The notes under the pieces: generated by a model
Told to the model about the DNA's origin: nothing
The model's database searches: none
The model's input: only the letters and a program-made list of their open reading frames with translations
NCBI RefSeq assembly: GCF_003815675.1
Contig: NZ_CP033918.1
Location: forward strand, 4,588,001 to 4,652,000
DNA: 64,000 bases
From: Chryseobacterium sp. G0186
Lineage (GTDB): Bacteria; Bacteroidota; Bacteroidia; Flavobacteriales; Weeksellaceae
Direction: 5' to 3'
Part shown: piece after piece, positions 54,779 to 63,359 of the stretch
How the letters are laid out: the number at the start of each line of letters is the position of its first letter
Position numbering within the stretch: position 1 is the stretch's first letter
Program-made: the position numbers and the translations under genes

Positions 54779-55038
54779 TTTTTTGACAAAACATCCTTTA
54801 AGGCTTCAATCTCTAAACAGCGTTCTGCATAAAGTTTCTTAAGTTTTGAGTTTTCAGATTCTAATTCTCGCATCTTTTGAATATCTGAACTTTCCATACC
54901 CGAATATTTGCTCTTCCAACGATAGAAAGTTCCTTGCGTAATGCCATGATTGCGACAAATTTCAATAACACTCTTTCCCTGTTCCTGTTCTTTTAAGATT
55001 CCAAAAACCTGGAGTTCCGAATATTTACTCTTTTTCAT
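54772..55038 (-). CDS. IS3-family transposase OrfA (helix-turn-helix subunit)
   Basis: An 88-residue protein started at the ATG at 55038 (MKKSKYSELQVFGILKEQEQ). It has an HTH (VIEICRNHGITQGTFYRWKS) and a C-terminal leucine-zipper-like helix (MRELESENSKLKKLYAERCL). It ends seven bases into OrfB; the slippery heptamer AAAAAAG precedes the stop codon. Confidence 0.92.
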   Translation of the reverse strand: MKKSKYSELQVFGILKEQEQGKSVIEICRNHGITQGTFYRWKSKYSGMESSDIQKMRELESENSKLKKLYAERCLEIEALKDVLSKKW

Positions 55039-55079
55039 ATTTAAATTTAAAATTTTTATTGTAAAAATTCTATCTTTAA

Positions 55080-56189
55080 ATGGATACATTTTTAGGGAAG
55101 TTTACAATTAATCCACATACCCAAAAGATAGCCAGAACCATATCTGCAAAATCGCTCTGGGAATTAATGGTACATGAAGCTTGGAAAACGGGTGATCCCG
55201 GATTGATTTTTATCGACGCCATTAACGATTCCAATACAACACCTGATCTAGGTAGAATACAGGCAACCAATCCTTGCGGAGAAGTTCCTTTATTTGATAA
55301 TGAGAGCTGTAATCTGGGTTCAGTTAATCTTTCAAGAATAACAGTATTTAATAATGGGAAATATGAAATAGACTGGCATGAATTATCCCGGATTATTCAC
55401 ATTGGAATCCGTTTTCTGGATAATGTCATTACACTCAATCATTATCCACTTCCCGAAATTAAGATGACTACTTTACATTCCCGAAGGATAGGACTAGGAA
55501 TAATGGGCTGGGCGGAATTGCTTATTCTGTTAAATATTCCTTACACATCTAAAAAAGCCTTGCTACTGGCAGAAAAGCTCATGAAGTTTTTTCAAAGGGA
55601 AAGTTATGATGCTTCAGAAAAACTGGCACTGGAACGGGGCACTTTTCCAGGCTGGAAACTCAGTACATTTGGGACTTCCAATAGAAAGATGAGAAATGCA
55701 ACTTGTAACAGTATTGCGCCTACCGGAACTATTTCAGTTATTGCCAATACTTCTTATTCAATAGAACCTTTATTTGCGTTGGCTTACAGACGAATGGGTA
55801 TTTTAGGAGGTAAGATCCAAACTGAGATTAATGCGGTCTTCATTAAAAAAATGAAAATGTTAAACTTATGGAATTCACCTATTAAAAAGATCGTGTTGGA
55901 ATCTGGGAATTTAAATGGATGCAACAATATTCCTAGGAAGATAAAAGATATTTTTACAACAGGATTAGATATTCCGTGGCAATATCATTTATTACATCAA
56001 AAAGCATTTCAAAAATATACCGACAATGCAGTTTCCAAAACCATTAACCTGCCTGAAAAGACCAGTATAAGCGATATTTCAGATATTTACAAAACTGCTT
56101 ATAAATATGGTCTTAAGGGGATAACGGTGTATCGTTATGGCAGCAGAGTAGGTCAAGTACTACAGAAGTGCAATGTTACAGGTTGCTGA
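55080..56189 (+). pseudogene. C-terminal part of a B12-dependent ribonucleotide reductase
   Basis: 369 codons of a class II ribonucleoside-diphosphate reductase (NrdJ type). It has the active-site block TNPCGEVPLFDNESCNLGSV with the Cys and Glu of the radical site, APTGTISVIANTSYSIEP, and a C-terminal region ending CNVTGC. The N-terminal part, including the first redox Cys, is missing, cut at the IS3 end. The first three codons, ATG-GAT-ACA, come from the IS. It cannot be a working enzyme, but the remaining frame is undamaged, which suggests a recent truncation. Confidence 0.85.
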
Positions 56190-56737
56190 ATATAAACTGT
56201 ATGATCATTTAGAAATTATTTCTTTCTATTTTGGTAATTATATGCCTTAGTGTAAATCAAAAAAACTTGATAGTACTGTACTTATTGTAAACATCAAATT
56301 ATTGACAGTAAGTAATAAAAGTAAGTTTTATGTAAAATTACTATTTGGTACACTAAAGTTTGTTGTCGCCCAAAAAATGGGAACTAGATATTAGAATGTA
56401 CCAGATACAACTTATATTAAACATCAGTTTGTAAGTTGATTTTTCAAAATTATCAAATACAATAAAATGGCACCACCTGTCGTCAGTTGGCGTCATTTTT
56501 CGTTTGTACCCATAAACGAAGAGATCTCGAAAAATTTGGTGGGAATTTAGAAAAGATAATAGAATTAGATAATCCTCTATTTGATATTGACAAGCTTATT
56601 CAGGTGTTTAAAAGTAGGTGGTGTTTTTGCTCTACCTGTTGTGAGGTAAATTGACAGAGGGCGCTGTATTGATGTGTTTTCTCAAATATTTTATGTATTG
56701 TTTGGTTACCAATTATAAAATAGTAGTAATATATAGA
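56190..56737. other. Gene-free stretch with a second gene fragment
   Basis: About 550 bp after the reductase fragment. It contains copy B of the gene-fragment repeat (56503-56571) and its continuation to about 56655. No intact frame. Confidence 0.5.
56503..56655 (+). pseudogene. Gene-fragment repeat, copy B, frameshifted
   Basis: The first 69 bp match copy A (53389-53457). It reads V-P-I-N-E-E-I-S-K-N-L-V-G, then after a 1-base deletion L-E-K-I-I-E-L-D-N-P-L-F-D-I-D-K-L-I-Q-V and on to a stop near 56655. This is the C-terminal end of a protein I cannot name. Confidence 0.5.
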
Positions 56738-57325
56738 CTAATAAAATATTTTGCGATTGATAACCAGGAGTATTCCTAGATTTTGCAGTTTTTTAACTGT
56801 TCTTATAACACTTTCCACTCTTAATCCTGTTAGTGATGCAATTTGCTGTCTGGTGAGAAATACTTGATAAGAATCAGTCGGAGGTTTCGATTTTTTTAAG
56901 TAATTGAATAGATTCATTATTTTTTCGGACGGGCTTTCTGATGCAAATCCTTTCATTAGGTAGGTATAATGCATATTTTCTGCGGTATATTTGTATAAAT
57001 CTAACAGTATTTTGGGATTATCTTTTAGCATTAAATCAAAGCACAATTTTTCCAATTTGATTATCCTAGAATTCTCCATTGCAATGGCACTTACAGAATA
57101 TGGATGTTTTAAGAACAGGAAAAGTGCTCCTAGACAATCACCTTGAATAGAAATGTTCTGAATAAATTCACGACCCGCTTTTTTCTCACTGACAATCTTC
57201 ACAGTTCCTGTTGAAATTTGAAAATAAGAGACTAAGTCATCATTTTCTTTAAATACATATTTTCCCTTTGTAAAATTTACAATTTTAGCTCCATAGTTCA
57301 TCAAAAGCTCCTCTTTTATCAGCAT
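56738..57325 (-). CDS. Crp/Fnr-family transcriptional regulator
   Basis: A 195-residue regulator with an N-terminal cyclic-nucleotide-binding-type domain (about 15-120; VSYFQISTGTVKIVSEKKAG, IQGDCLGALFLF) and a C-terminal winged helix-turn-helix (about 145-195; TRQQIASLTGLRVESVIRTV). No Cys cluster for an Fe-S sensor is present. The ATG at 57325 is used; an ATG eight codons in (MNYGAKIVNF) is equally possible. It is followed on the minus strand by no gene; the glycosyltransferase lies upstream with 65 bp between. Confidence 0.88.
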   Translation of the reverse strand: MLIKEELLMNYGAKIVNFTKGKYVFKENDDLVSYFQISTGTVKIVSEKKAGREFIQNISIQGDCLGALFLFLKHPYSVSAIAMENSRIIKLEKLCFDLMLKDNPKILLDLYKYTAENMHYTYLMKGFASESPSEKIMNLFNYLKKSKPPTDSYQVFLTRQQIASLTGLRVESVIRTVKKLQNLGILLVINRKIFY

Positions 57326-57390
57326 TAATTATTCATATGAAGCTACCTTGTGTACAGTTTCTAATTTATTTACAAGTGTACAAAGTTTTC

Positions 57391-58377
57391 TTATGACCAT
57401 TTGTCGTCGTGATCATTTCTCTTAAGTTCTCTTTCAACTTCATTAATTTCAGGTAAAGGAAGAAGATAAGTGTCATTAATATATTTTAGAATATTTTTAT
57501 TTGTTTTATCATCTATTTTTCTAACGAAAAGGTTATTGGAGGATTTTAGAGTTTCGATGAAGTTGTCAGCATATTGGTCTTTACTAAAAAAAGTTTTTTC
57601 AATGACTGCTCTTTTATCATCATTCACAATAATATCACTAAAGGCTGTGTTGAGGAGTACTGTCTGGAAAAATGATTCAGCTGGTAAAAGAGTGTGAAGG
57701 TAATAATCTTCAAAATCCATTACCCTTTTATTATTGGTTAAAAATACACAGGTTTCTCTTGTAAGGATAAACCACTTCCCACCAATATAAGGTATAACTT
57801 CCTTCATAAATTCTCTTTTATAAATAAATGAAGATATTTTATGGGTCAGCTCTGTAAAATGATTTTGTATCCTTTGCAGTGTATCGGGCCTGTAAAATTT
57901 CTGGTCATAATAAAAAAGATAATTTCTTCCGTTATTAACGGTAAGGAATTGCCGGATAATATTTTGTGACTTGAGTGGGAAGTCTTCACCACTCAGGTTG
58001 ATAAAATAATCCCAGTCATGACTTACATTCAAAAGATATTCCATCGCATTAAGTTCAGCCTGGATCATACTAAATCCTCCGGACACAATATTCATGCTTT
58101 CCAAAATATACACATTGGGGAAGTGTATTAGATATAATTGTATTTCTTCTGTAAATTCCGCTTTTGCTTTCCGGTCAATATGAATAAGGTAAAACTGATC
58201 CCTTGTATAAATTTTCTGAAACATCTCTTTAAATGCGTCAGGTCTATGATGGATCATAATAAAATAAGCAATCGTCACCTGCGGAGTTGAATGCAGATCT
58301 GTAGTTTGGGAATGGGGATGAGTTATGGGAAATGAAGTTTGCATGGGAGTAAAATTTAAAATCATCCGCAAAGGCAA
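57391..58377 (-). CDS. Core-2/I-branching-type beta-1,6-N-acetylglucosaminyltransferase (GT14-like)
   Basis: A 328-residue cytoplasmic glycosyltransferase of the Core-2/I-Branching family. Conserved blocks: IAYFIMIHHRPDAFKEMFQK, FYLIHIDRKA, ISGGFSMIQAELNAMEYLL, DYFINLSGEDFPLKSQ and GGKWFILTRE. Bacterial members add GlcNAc, xylose or related sugars to surface polysaccharides or lipids. The first 20 or so residues are poorly conserved and the start could be later. No other polysaccharide genes are adjacent. Confidence 0.88.
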   Translation of the reverse strand: MPLRMILNFTPMQTSFPITHPHSQTTDLHSTPQVTIAYFIMIHHRPDAFKEMFQKIYTRDQFYLIHIDRKAKAEFTEEIQLYLIHFPNVYILESMNIVSGGFSMIQAELNAMEYLLNVSHDWDYFINLSGEDFPLKSQNIIRQFLTVNNGRNYLFYYDQKFYRPDTLQRIQNHFTELTHKISSFIYKREFMKEVIPYIGGKWFILTRETCVFLTNNKRVMDFEDYYLHTLLPAESFFQTVLLNTAFSDIIVNDDKRAVIEKTFFSKDQYADNFIETLKSSNNLFVRKIDDKTNKNILKYINDTYLLPLPEINEVERELKRNDHDDKWS

Positions 58378-58434
58378 ACAATTCAGTTTATGTGCGTAAG
58401 CTACGAATATATTTTTGATAATCAGTTAATTAAA

Positions 58435-58468
58435 TTTGCTATTGCCTAATTGTTTTGTTGTATATTTG
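58435..58468 (+). promoter_or_regulatory. Promoter of the DEAD-box helicase
   Basis: TTTG (58435-58438), 22-bp spacer, TATATTTG (58461-58468). Full Bacteroidota-type arrangement. The start codon is 312 bp downstream, giving a long leader. Confidence 0.6.
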
Positions 58469-58610
58469 CACTGCATTTATAAAACAGGTTTCTGCCTTTG
58501 CCATTCTGTAATAGTTTAAACTCACCATTTTTTCTTTCAGTTTTTGCTTTTTCAGCCACCCAATTATCAATCGGGTTTCGAATGTGAAAACACTCCACAA
58601 GTCTTTTCAT
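58446..58610 (-). CDS. Possible small protein (54 codons)
   Basis: An ATG-started minus-strand frame with protein-like composition (MKRLVECFHIRNPIDNWVAE, then KAKTERKNGEFKLLQNGKGR). It overlaps the helicase promoter and leader on the other strand. The DNA here resembles the leader of the cold-shock gene at 39.6 kb, where no such frame exists, so this may be chance. Confidence 0.2.
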   Translation of the reverse strand: MKRLVECFHIRNPIDNWVAEKAKTERKNGEFKLLQNGKGRNLFYKCSANIQQNN

Positions 58611-58780
58611 CCTAGAATGATACGTTATTGCAGGCTCATGAATACTACACAGGTAATTTATCGGAAGTTAAGCAAGTAAAATGATGAAAAGAAAAGAATT
58701 TCTTTGTTCATCATTATAATACACCAATTCAAATTCTGAAAAGGGAATTTACTTACAAAATATCGGTAAGACCGAAAATT
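58469..58780 (+). promoter_or_regulatory. Long 5' leader of the DEAD-box helicase
   Basis: About 310 nt without a plus-strand gene. At 58535-58560 it contains TTTCAGTTTTTGCTTTTTCA, close to the stretch in the leader of the cold-shock-domain gene (39599-39624, minus strand). Long leaders are typical of cold-induced RNA helicase and csp genes. Confidence 0.45.
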
Positions 58781-59902
58781 ATGATGAGTTTCAAAAATTT
58801 AAATTTAATCAATCCTATTATTCGTGCTGTAACAGAAGCAGGGTATTCTAAGCCAACTGAAATACAGTATACAGCAATACCCCATATTCTTGCCGGAAAA
58901 GATATTATAGGATGTGTCCAGACAGGTACAGGAAAAACGGAAGCATTTGCAATGCCTATTCTTCAGCTTTTAAAAAAATATACCCCTGATCATAAAGAGA
59001 TCAGAACATTAATACTTACGCCGACCCGGGAATTAGCAATACAGATTGAAGAAAATTTTGCTGTGTACAGCAAATATTTACCTTTATCACAGCTTTCTAT
59101 TTATGGAGGCGTCCCAACGGGCGGTCAGCTTGCGGCTCTTAGAAAAAGAGTAGATATTCTGGTGGCTACACCCGGCAGATTGCTGGATTTGGTTAATCAA
59201 AGACATATTGATCTTTCTAAAATAGAAATATTTGTTTTGGATGAAACAGACAGAATGCTTGATATGGGGTTTATCAATGATGTCAAAAAAGTTTTGAAGT
59301 TGATTCCCCAGAAAAGACAGACACTGTTTTTTTCAGCTACAATGCCCGCAGGAATAAGGAAATTTGCGGAAACAATTCTGAATAATCCGGTAGAGGTTAG
59401 TGTAACTCCGGTGTCTTCAACGGCACAAACGGTGAAGCAATCTGCTTATTTTGTGGAAAAAAGGGATAAAACAGGTTTGCTGATTGATCTGTTGCAAAAC
59501 GAAAACATGAGGCGTTCATTAGTTTTTACCCGTACTAAACATGTAGCCAATAAGTTGGTTCAGCAATTGGAGGGGTAGGGATTTTTGCAGCAGCCATTCA
59601 TGGGAACAAATCTCAGTCAGCAAGACAGAATGCACTTGATGATTTTAAGAGCAGTAAGATTAAAGTATTGGTAGCTACAGATATTGCCGCCAGAGGAATT
59701 GATATTGATGATCTTCCTCATGTAGTAAACTATGAACTTCCCAATATTCCGGAAACGTATGTTCTACAGGATTGGAAGAACCGGAAGGGCAGGTACGGAA
59801 GGTACCGCCATTTCATTTTGCGATACCGATGAGCATTTAGATCTTAAAAATATTCAAAAACTGATAGGATTCACAATGTCGGTCAGATCATTTTATAAAT
59901 AA
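58781..59902 (+). pseudogene. RhlE-like DEAD-box RNA helicase with two frameshifts
   Basis: A helicase of about 373 codons broken by two indels. Domain 1 (58781-59575) is intact: GCVQTGTGKTEAF (Walker A), PTREL, TPGRLLD, VLDETDRMLDMGF (DETD in place of DEAD) and FFSATMP. At 59571-59576 a G run is one base short, giving a stop. In the -1 frame the text continues [36 protein letters not shown]. An extra base near 59765 returns it to the first frame, giving [15 protein letters not shown] and the end at 59902. Two opposite single-base changes suggest decay or sequencing error. Confidence 0.85.
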
Positions 59903-59953
59903 AATCTGTAGAGTTTACAGAAAACAATAAATAATTTTTTAATAATAATTACA

Positions 59954-60148
59954 ATGCAACAAGGCACAGTAAAATTTTTCAATGAAGCAAAAGGCTTCGG
60001 ATTTATTTCTCCTACTGACGGGAGTAAAGATATATTTGTACATTCATCAGGGTTAGACTCAAGATCAATCCGTGAAAATGATAAAGTCGTTTTCGATGTA
60101 CAAAAGAGTGATAAAGGTTTAAATGCGGTTAATGTAAAACTGGCATAA
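59954..60148 (+). CDS. CspA-type cold shock protein
   Basis: A 64-residue single cold-shock domain with RNP1 KGFGFISPTD and RNP2 KDIFVHSSGL, an RNA chaperone. It lies 51 bp after the helicase frame and probably shares its transcript, a common cold-shock pairing. Confidence 0.94.
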   Translation: MQQGTVKFFNEAKGFGFISPTDGSKDIFVHSSGLDSRSIRENDKVVFDVQKSDKGLNAVNVKLA

Positions 60149-60313
60149 TTAAACTTTAATATCATCTGTTTGATATAAATATTATTTTCAATTTCAGTAT
60201 CATATTTTTATATTTTTTACAATTGAAATCCAAGAACTTTTGGTTTCTGGATATATTGTTTGAAAGAACATTAATGTAAGTTAGATTACTTTTTATTTTC
60301 ATAATGTTCATTT

Positions 60314-60342
60314 GCCTCTCACATAACGTGAGAGGTTTTTTC
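60314..60342 (+). terminator. Terminator after the helicase-csp unit
   Basis: Stem CCTCTCAC / GTGAGAGG with a 5-base loop and six T. Confidence 0.8.
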
Positions 60343-60394
60343 AAGAAAGAACTCCAGTCAGCTTATTATAAAAACAAAGACAATAGATAGAATA

Positions 60395-60850
60395 ATGATC
60401 ATCAATAATTTTACAGAATATAAAGCTTTGGAAGGTCAAATGGTCGGGTTTTCTAACTGGCATACCATAGATCAGAATCAAATCAACAGGTTTGCAGAGG
60501 CAACCTTAGATGAACAGTGGATTCATGTCAATGAGGAAAAGGCAAAAAAAGAAGGCCCTTTTACATCAACTATTGCTCATGGCTATTTGCTTTTATCGCT
60601 GATCCCTTATCTCTGGAAACAAATTGCTGAGGTGAGAAACGTGAAAATGGAAATCAATTATGGAATTGAGAATCTTAAATTTGGCCAGGCTGTTCATGTA
60701 AATAGCGATGTGAAACTACAGGCTACTGTGAAATCGGTGACAGATCTCAGAGGAACTATAAAAGTAGTGGTGGAAGCTAAGCTTCTTATAAGAAATCATG
60801 CGAAACCTGCCTATACAGGGGATGTAATTTTTCTATATCATTTTTTATAA
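60395..60850 (+). CDS. MaoC-like dehydratase domain protein
   Basis: A 151-residue hot-dog-fold protein of the MaoC/(R)-hydratase group. The hydratase motif is present as QINRFAEATLDEQWIHVNEE with AKKEGPFTSTIAHGYLLLSL, giving the catalytic Asp (in DEQWIH) and His (in AHGY). It hydrates enoyl thioesters in characterised relatives. It is a single gene after the csp terminator. Confidence 0.9.
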   Translation: MIINNFTEYKALEGQMVGFSNWHTIDQNQINRFAEATLDEQWIHVNEEKAKKEGPFTSTIAHGYLLLSLIPYLWKQIAEVRNVKMEINYGIENLKFGQAVHVNSDVKLQATVKSVTDLRGTIKVVVEAKLLIRNHAKPAYTGDVIFLYHFL

Positions 60851-60942
60851 TAAGAAGCCAGATTAAAAAGATTAAAATACGGGAAGTCCCCCAATATCTT
60901 ACTGTTTGGATTATGATTCTAACATTTGATTAAATAACTTTT

Positions 60943-61206
60943 TCATATAAAATCATAGTGATCCAGTCTTATCACAAAATAATGTTCAATTGTTTTTTGA
61001 GCTTTTTTGCACATTGATAAAAGATCATTTCCTGATGTATTGTCAAAACTAAAGTCATCATGGGTTTCTACGACATATTCGCTTACTATTTCAATATTCA
61101 TTAAATCAATTTCCATTACATCGGTTTTCAACCTATGTTCTTCTTTGAAGAAAGGAATTTTACGGAAAATAGAATCGTTAAATCGAAAGAGATGTATTGT
61201 TTTCAT
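60943..61206 (-). CDS. Hypothetical small protein
   Basis: An 87-residue protein without signal peptide or membrane segment. Mixed charge with an EIVSEYVVETHDDFSFD block and a C-terminal CKKAQKTIEHYFVIRL helix/strand. No family recognised. It lies 60 bp downstream of the possible 28-codon frame and is on the same strand as the cupin gene. Confidence 0.55.
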   Translation of the reverse strand: MKTIHLFRFNDSIFRKIPFFKEEHRLKTDVMEIDLMNIEIVSEYVVETHDDFSFDNTSGNDLLSMCKKAQKTIEHYFVIRLDHYDFI

Positions 61207-61266
61207 TGAAAAAATATTTAATAAGGTAAAAAACTTAGATTGAGGTTCATTAAGAAAGCTTACCTT

Positions 61267-61353
61267 TTATTTTCCTGCTGATCCCTCTTTTGGATAAGGT
61301 ACGGTCTTATGGTTATGGGGGTATCTGCCTGAAAGTATATTCAGATTATTCAT
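61267..61353 (-). CDS. Possible 28-codon protein coupled to the cupin gene
   Basis: ATG at 61353 overlaps the cupin stop codon (ATGAATAA), a pattern of translational coupling. The peptide reads MNNLNILSGRYPHNHKTVPY and ends at 61267. It may be real or the decayed end of a longer gene. Confidence 0.3.
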   Translation of the reverse strand: MNNLNILSGRYPHNHKTVPYPKEGSAGK

Positions 61354-61702
61354 AGCCGCTTTTTATTATTGTTACGATCATCTTAAAGCGCTTATTTCCT
61401 TTTATAGAATGAGATTTATGGGCAGGAACGATAATGCATTCACCTTCTTCCATAAAGTAAGAAGCTCCGTCTATAATGATTTCAGCTTTACCTTCAATGA
61501 TCTGTGCAACAGTATCGAAAGGAGAAATCTTTTCAGATAACCCTTCTTTGTCATCAAAAGATAAAATACTGATATTACCGGTCAGTTTTTCCAGTATATT
61601 TTTACTCACTACAGAATTTGGGATGTAATCTACAATCTGGCTTGTAATATATACTTTCGATTTTTCAAGTTCTCTATGATTCATCACTGTGGTTTTAAAC
61701 AT
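61346..61702 (-). CDS. Small cupin-domain protein
   Basis: A 118-residue single-domain cupin. The beta-barrel shows SPFDTVAQIIEGKAEIIIDG and the second motif GECIIVPAHKSHSIKGNKRF, with His residues for a metal site in the latter. Role unknown; many such cupins bind small ligands or act in stress responses. A possible short coupled frame follows it. Confidence 0.85.
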   Translation of the reverse strand: MFKTTVMNHRELEKSKVYITSQIVDYIPNSVVSKNILEKLTGNISILSFDDKEGLSEKISPFDTVAQIIEGKAEIIIDGASYFMEEGECIIVPAHKSHSIKGNKRFKMIVTIIKSGYE

Positions 61703-61824
61703 AAAAAGAGCAGATGGTATTGTAAATAAAAGGGATAGAACTGTCTAATATTCCATCCCTTTTTCCAGTGAAAGCGTTTGATAAATATATCTTTTCATTG
61801 GCCTTAACTGTCCTTGAAAACAAT

Positions 61825-62043
61825 TTATGAAAGATTGATTTCTTTGATAATATTGAGGACTTCTTCACAGTTTTTTCTTAATCTGTTTCCGATTCTTTCC
61901 AGCATTTCCCTTTCTTTTCCTTCTTCAAGCTTCAGATCGTGGTCCGTTAATGTTGAAAATTTTTCTTTCAGTTGTTTTGACTGCTCAATCCATGCTCCAG
62001 GAGTTTTGAAAAATTTGTCGCCTTTGTTTTGGTTTGTGTCCAT
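61825..62043 (-). CDS. Small CsbD-like stress protein
   Basis: A 72-residue highly charged protein. The segment QLKEKFSTLTDHDLKLEEGK with EREMLERIGNRL resembles the CsbD fold (four-helix small stress proteins whose function is unknown). No signal peptide. It lies in a group of small single genes on the minus strand. Confidence 0.62.
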   Translation of the reverse strand: MDTNQNKGDKFFKTPGAWIEQSKQLKEKFSTLTDHDLKLEEGKEREMLERIGNRLRKNCEEVLNIIKEINLS

Positions 62044-62209
62044 AAGTTGGATTTAAATACTAGATCGTTTTCATTATTCTATCTTCTCATTAATCTTGAG
62101 AAGGTTCAGGCAATTAAAATGATAATGAAGCTTAGCTGGTATGTTTCAGCTTAGAGGGATCTTTTATATCGAGTAGTAAAGCTTATAAATTTCAATTGTA
62201 ATATTACAG

Positions 62210-62827
62210 TTAATAGTCAATACAGTACCAGTTATTTCCATCACTTTGTATGGTAATTCTATCAGCATAACCTTTTGTTCCCCCAACTGCATTTCCAATT
62301 TTATAAACACTGGTAGAGGAACGAATGGTTCCATCATCATCTTTTGCGTAAATTACCGGAATACTTAAAGCGAGTCCATATTCATTACTGTCAGGATACA
62401 CTCCATTATGATGACCGTTAACTCCTCCGTTTAATGAGGTTATTTTATAGATGCGTCCTTTGCAAGTGGATGGATCAGGAATTGTGAAAATTACATGACT
62501 GGTCACATCTTGTGAAAGACCATTGAAAATAACTGAATAATCTCTATCTGTAAGAGTATAATTTTTATCTGTAACCACTACTGGCATAGATAATGATCCA
62601 TTCAACTGTAATATACTATTGGGGGTAATTGTACCTATACCAAAGTTTCCATTTGATGTAATCACAATATCATTGATCTGCTGTGATAAAGTTGGAACAC
62701 CTGTTATGTTGTTATCTTTTCCAGCATCAATATGAAATGCTCCTTGAGGATTATGTATATTAATCCCTATCTGTGCATATATTGTACAGTAAAAAAATAG
62801 AACTACTATAATATAATGTTTTTTCAT
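62210..62827 (-). CDS. Exported protein with GIGTxxP-type N-terminal repeat
   Basis: A 205-residue protein with a signal peptide (cleavage near IYAQ). The motifs IGINIHNPQGAFHIDAG and FGIGTITPNSILQLNGSL are variants of the GIGTxxPxxxLxxxG repeat found in secreted Bacteroidota adhesin- or tail-fibre-like proteins. The C-terminal part is beta-rich and ends GNNWYCIDY. Exported or cell-surface location is expected. Confidence 0.75.
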   Translation of the reverse strand: MKKHYIIVVLFFYCTIYAQIGINIHNPQGAFHIDAGKDNNITGVPTLSQQINDIVITSNGNFGIGTITPNSILQLNGSLSMPVVVTDKNYTLTDRDYSVIFNGLSQDVTSHVIFTIPDPSTCKGRIYKITSLNGGVNGHHNGVYPDSNEYGLALSIPVIYAKDDDGTIRSSTSVYKIGNAVGGTKGYADRITIQSDGNNWYCIDY

Positions 62828-62860
62828 GTCTTAATTATTATTAATAATGTACCATTGATG

Positions 62861-63082
62861 TTATAATTTAAAGCATTGTATTATTTTTCTAATGTATCTG
62901 ACAGACAAGTAAGCTGCTACATCATTTTCAAATTCAATAAATAATACCTTTTTATCCCAAAAATTTTCACTAATAGTGATCTGTATCTCATTGTCATAGT
63001 ATTGGTATCTAATGTGATCACATTTTTCCAGAATCTCATTTTTTGTCATTCCAGAGGAATACTGCGTGCCATTTATCCACAT
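62861..63082 (-). CDS. Hypothetical small protein
   Basis: A 73-residue protein (MWINGTQYSSGMTKNEILEK) with no signal peptide and alternating hydrophobic/charged strands. No family recognised. It lies 33 bp upstream of the exported protein gene and may be in the same unit. Confidence 0.5.
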   Translation of the reverse strand: MWINGTQYSSGMTKNEILEKCDHIRYQYYDNEIQITISENFWDKKVLFIEFENDVAAYLSVRYIRKIIQCFKL

Positions 63083-63359
63083 AAGTCAAAAAGAGTAGTA
63101 ATTTCCATAATTTGTATTGTTTGCGTAGATCAGATCTTTTATATTATGAGTTATCTAAAATTGCTGCCTCCATAATAGCAGACAGCATTCTTTGTGTTTT
63201 TACCTTTTAAGCAAATGAGTGGCTTATTTTTTAGATTTTAAGCCAGTAATCAAATAGTGGTTTGAATGATTGTTTCCCTTTTTTATTTACTGCAATATTA
63301 GGGTATATTCTTTTTGTGCGAAAGGTTAAAAATGGACAATAAACTGTAAAAAAGGGAAA

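Larger units (their letters stand above)
53938..55088 (-). mobile_element. IS3-family insertion sequence (1151 bp)
   Basis: Two overlapping transposase frames (OrfA 54772-55038, OrfB 53948-54778) on the minus strand. Imperfect terminal repeats: the left end reads TGTCTCCATTCTAAATGATAGA, the right end read inward reads TGTATCCATTTAAAGATAGA. Flanking trinucleotides CTT (left) and TTT (right) do not match, so no target duplication is visible. The two sides carry different truncated genes, suggesting deletion or recombination after insertion. Confidence 0.88.

Noticed and set aside
59893..60165. Open frame of 90 codons on the minus strand
   Set aside because: It is antisense to the csp gene and has no protein-like features of its own.
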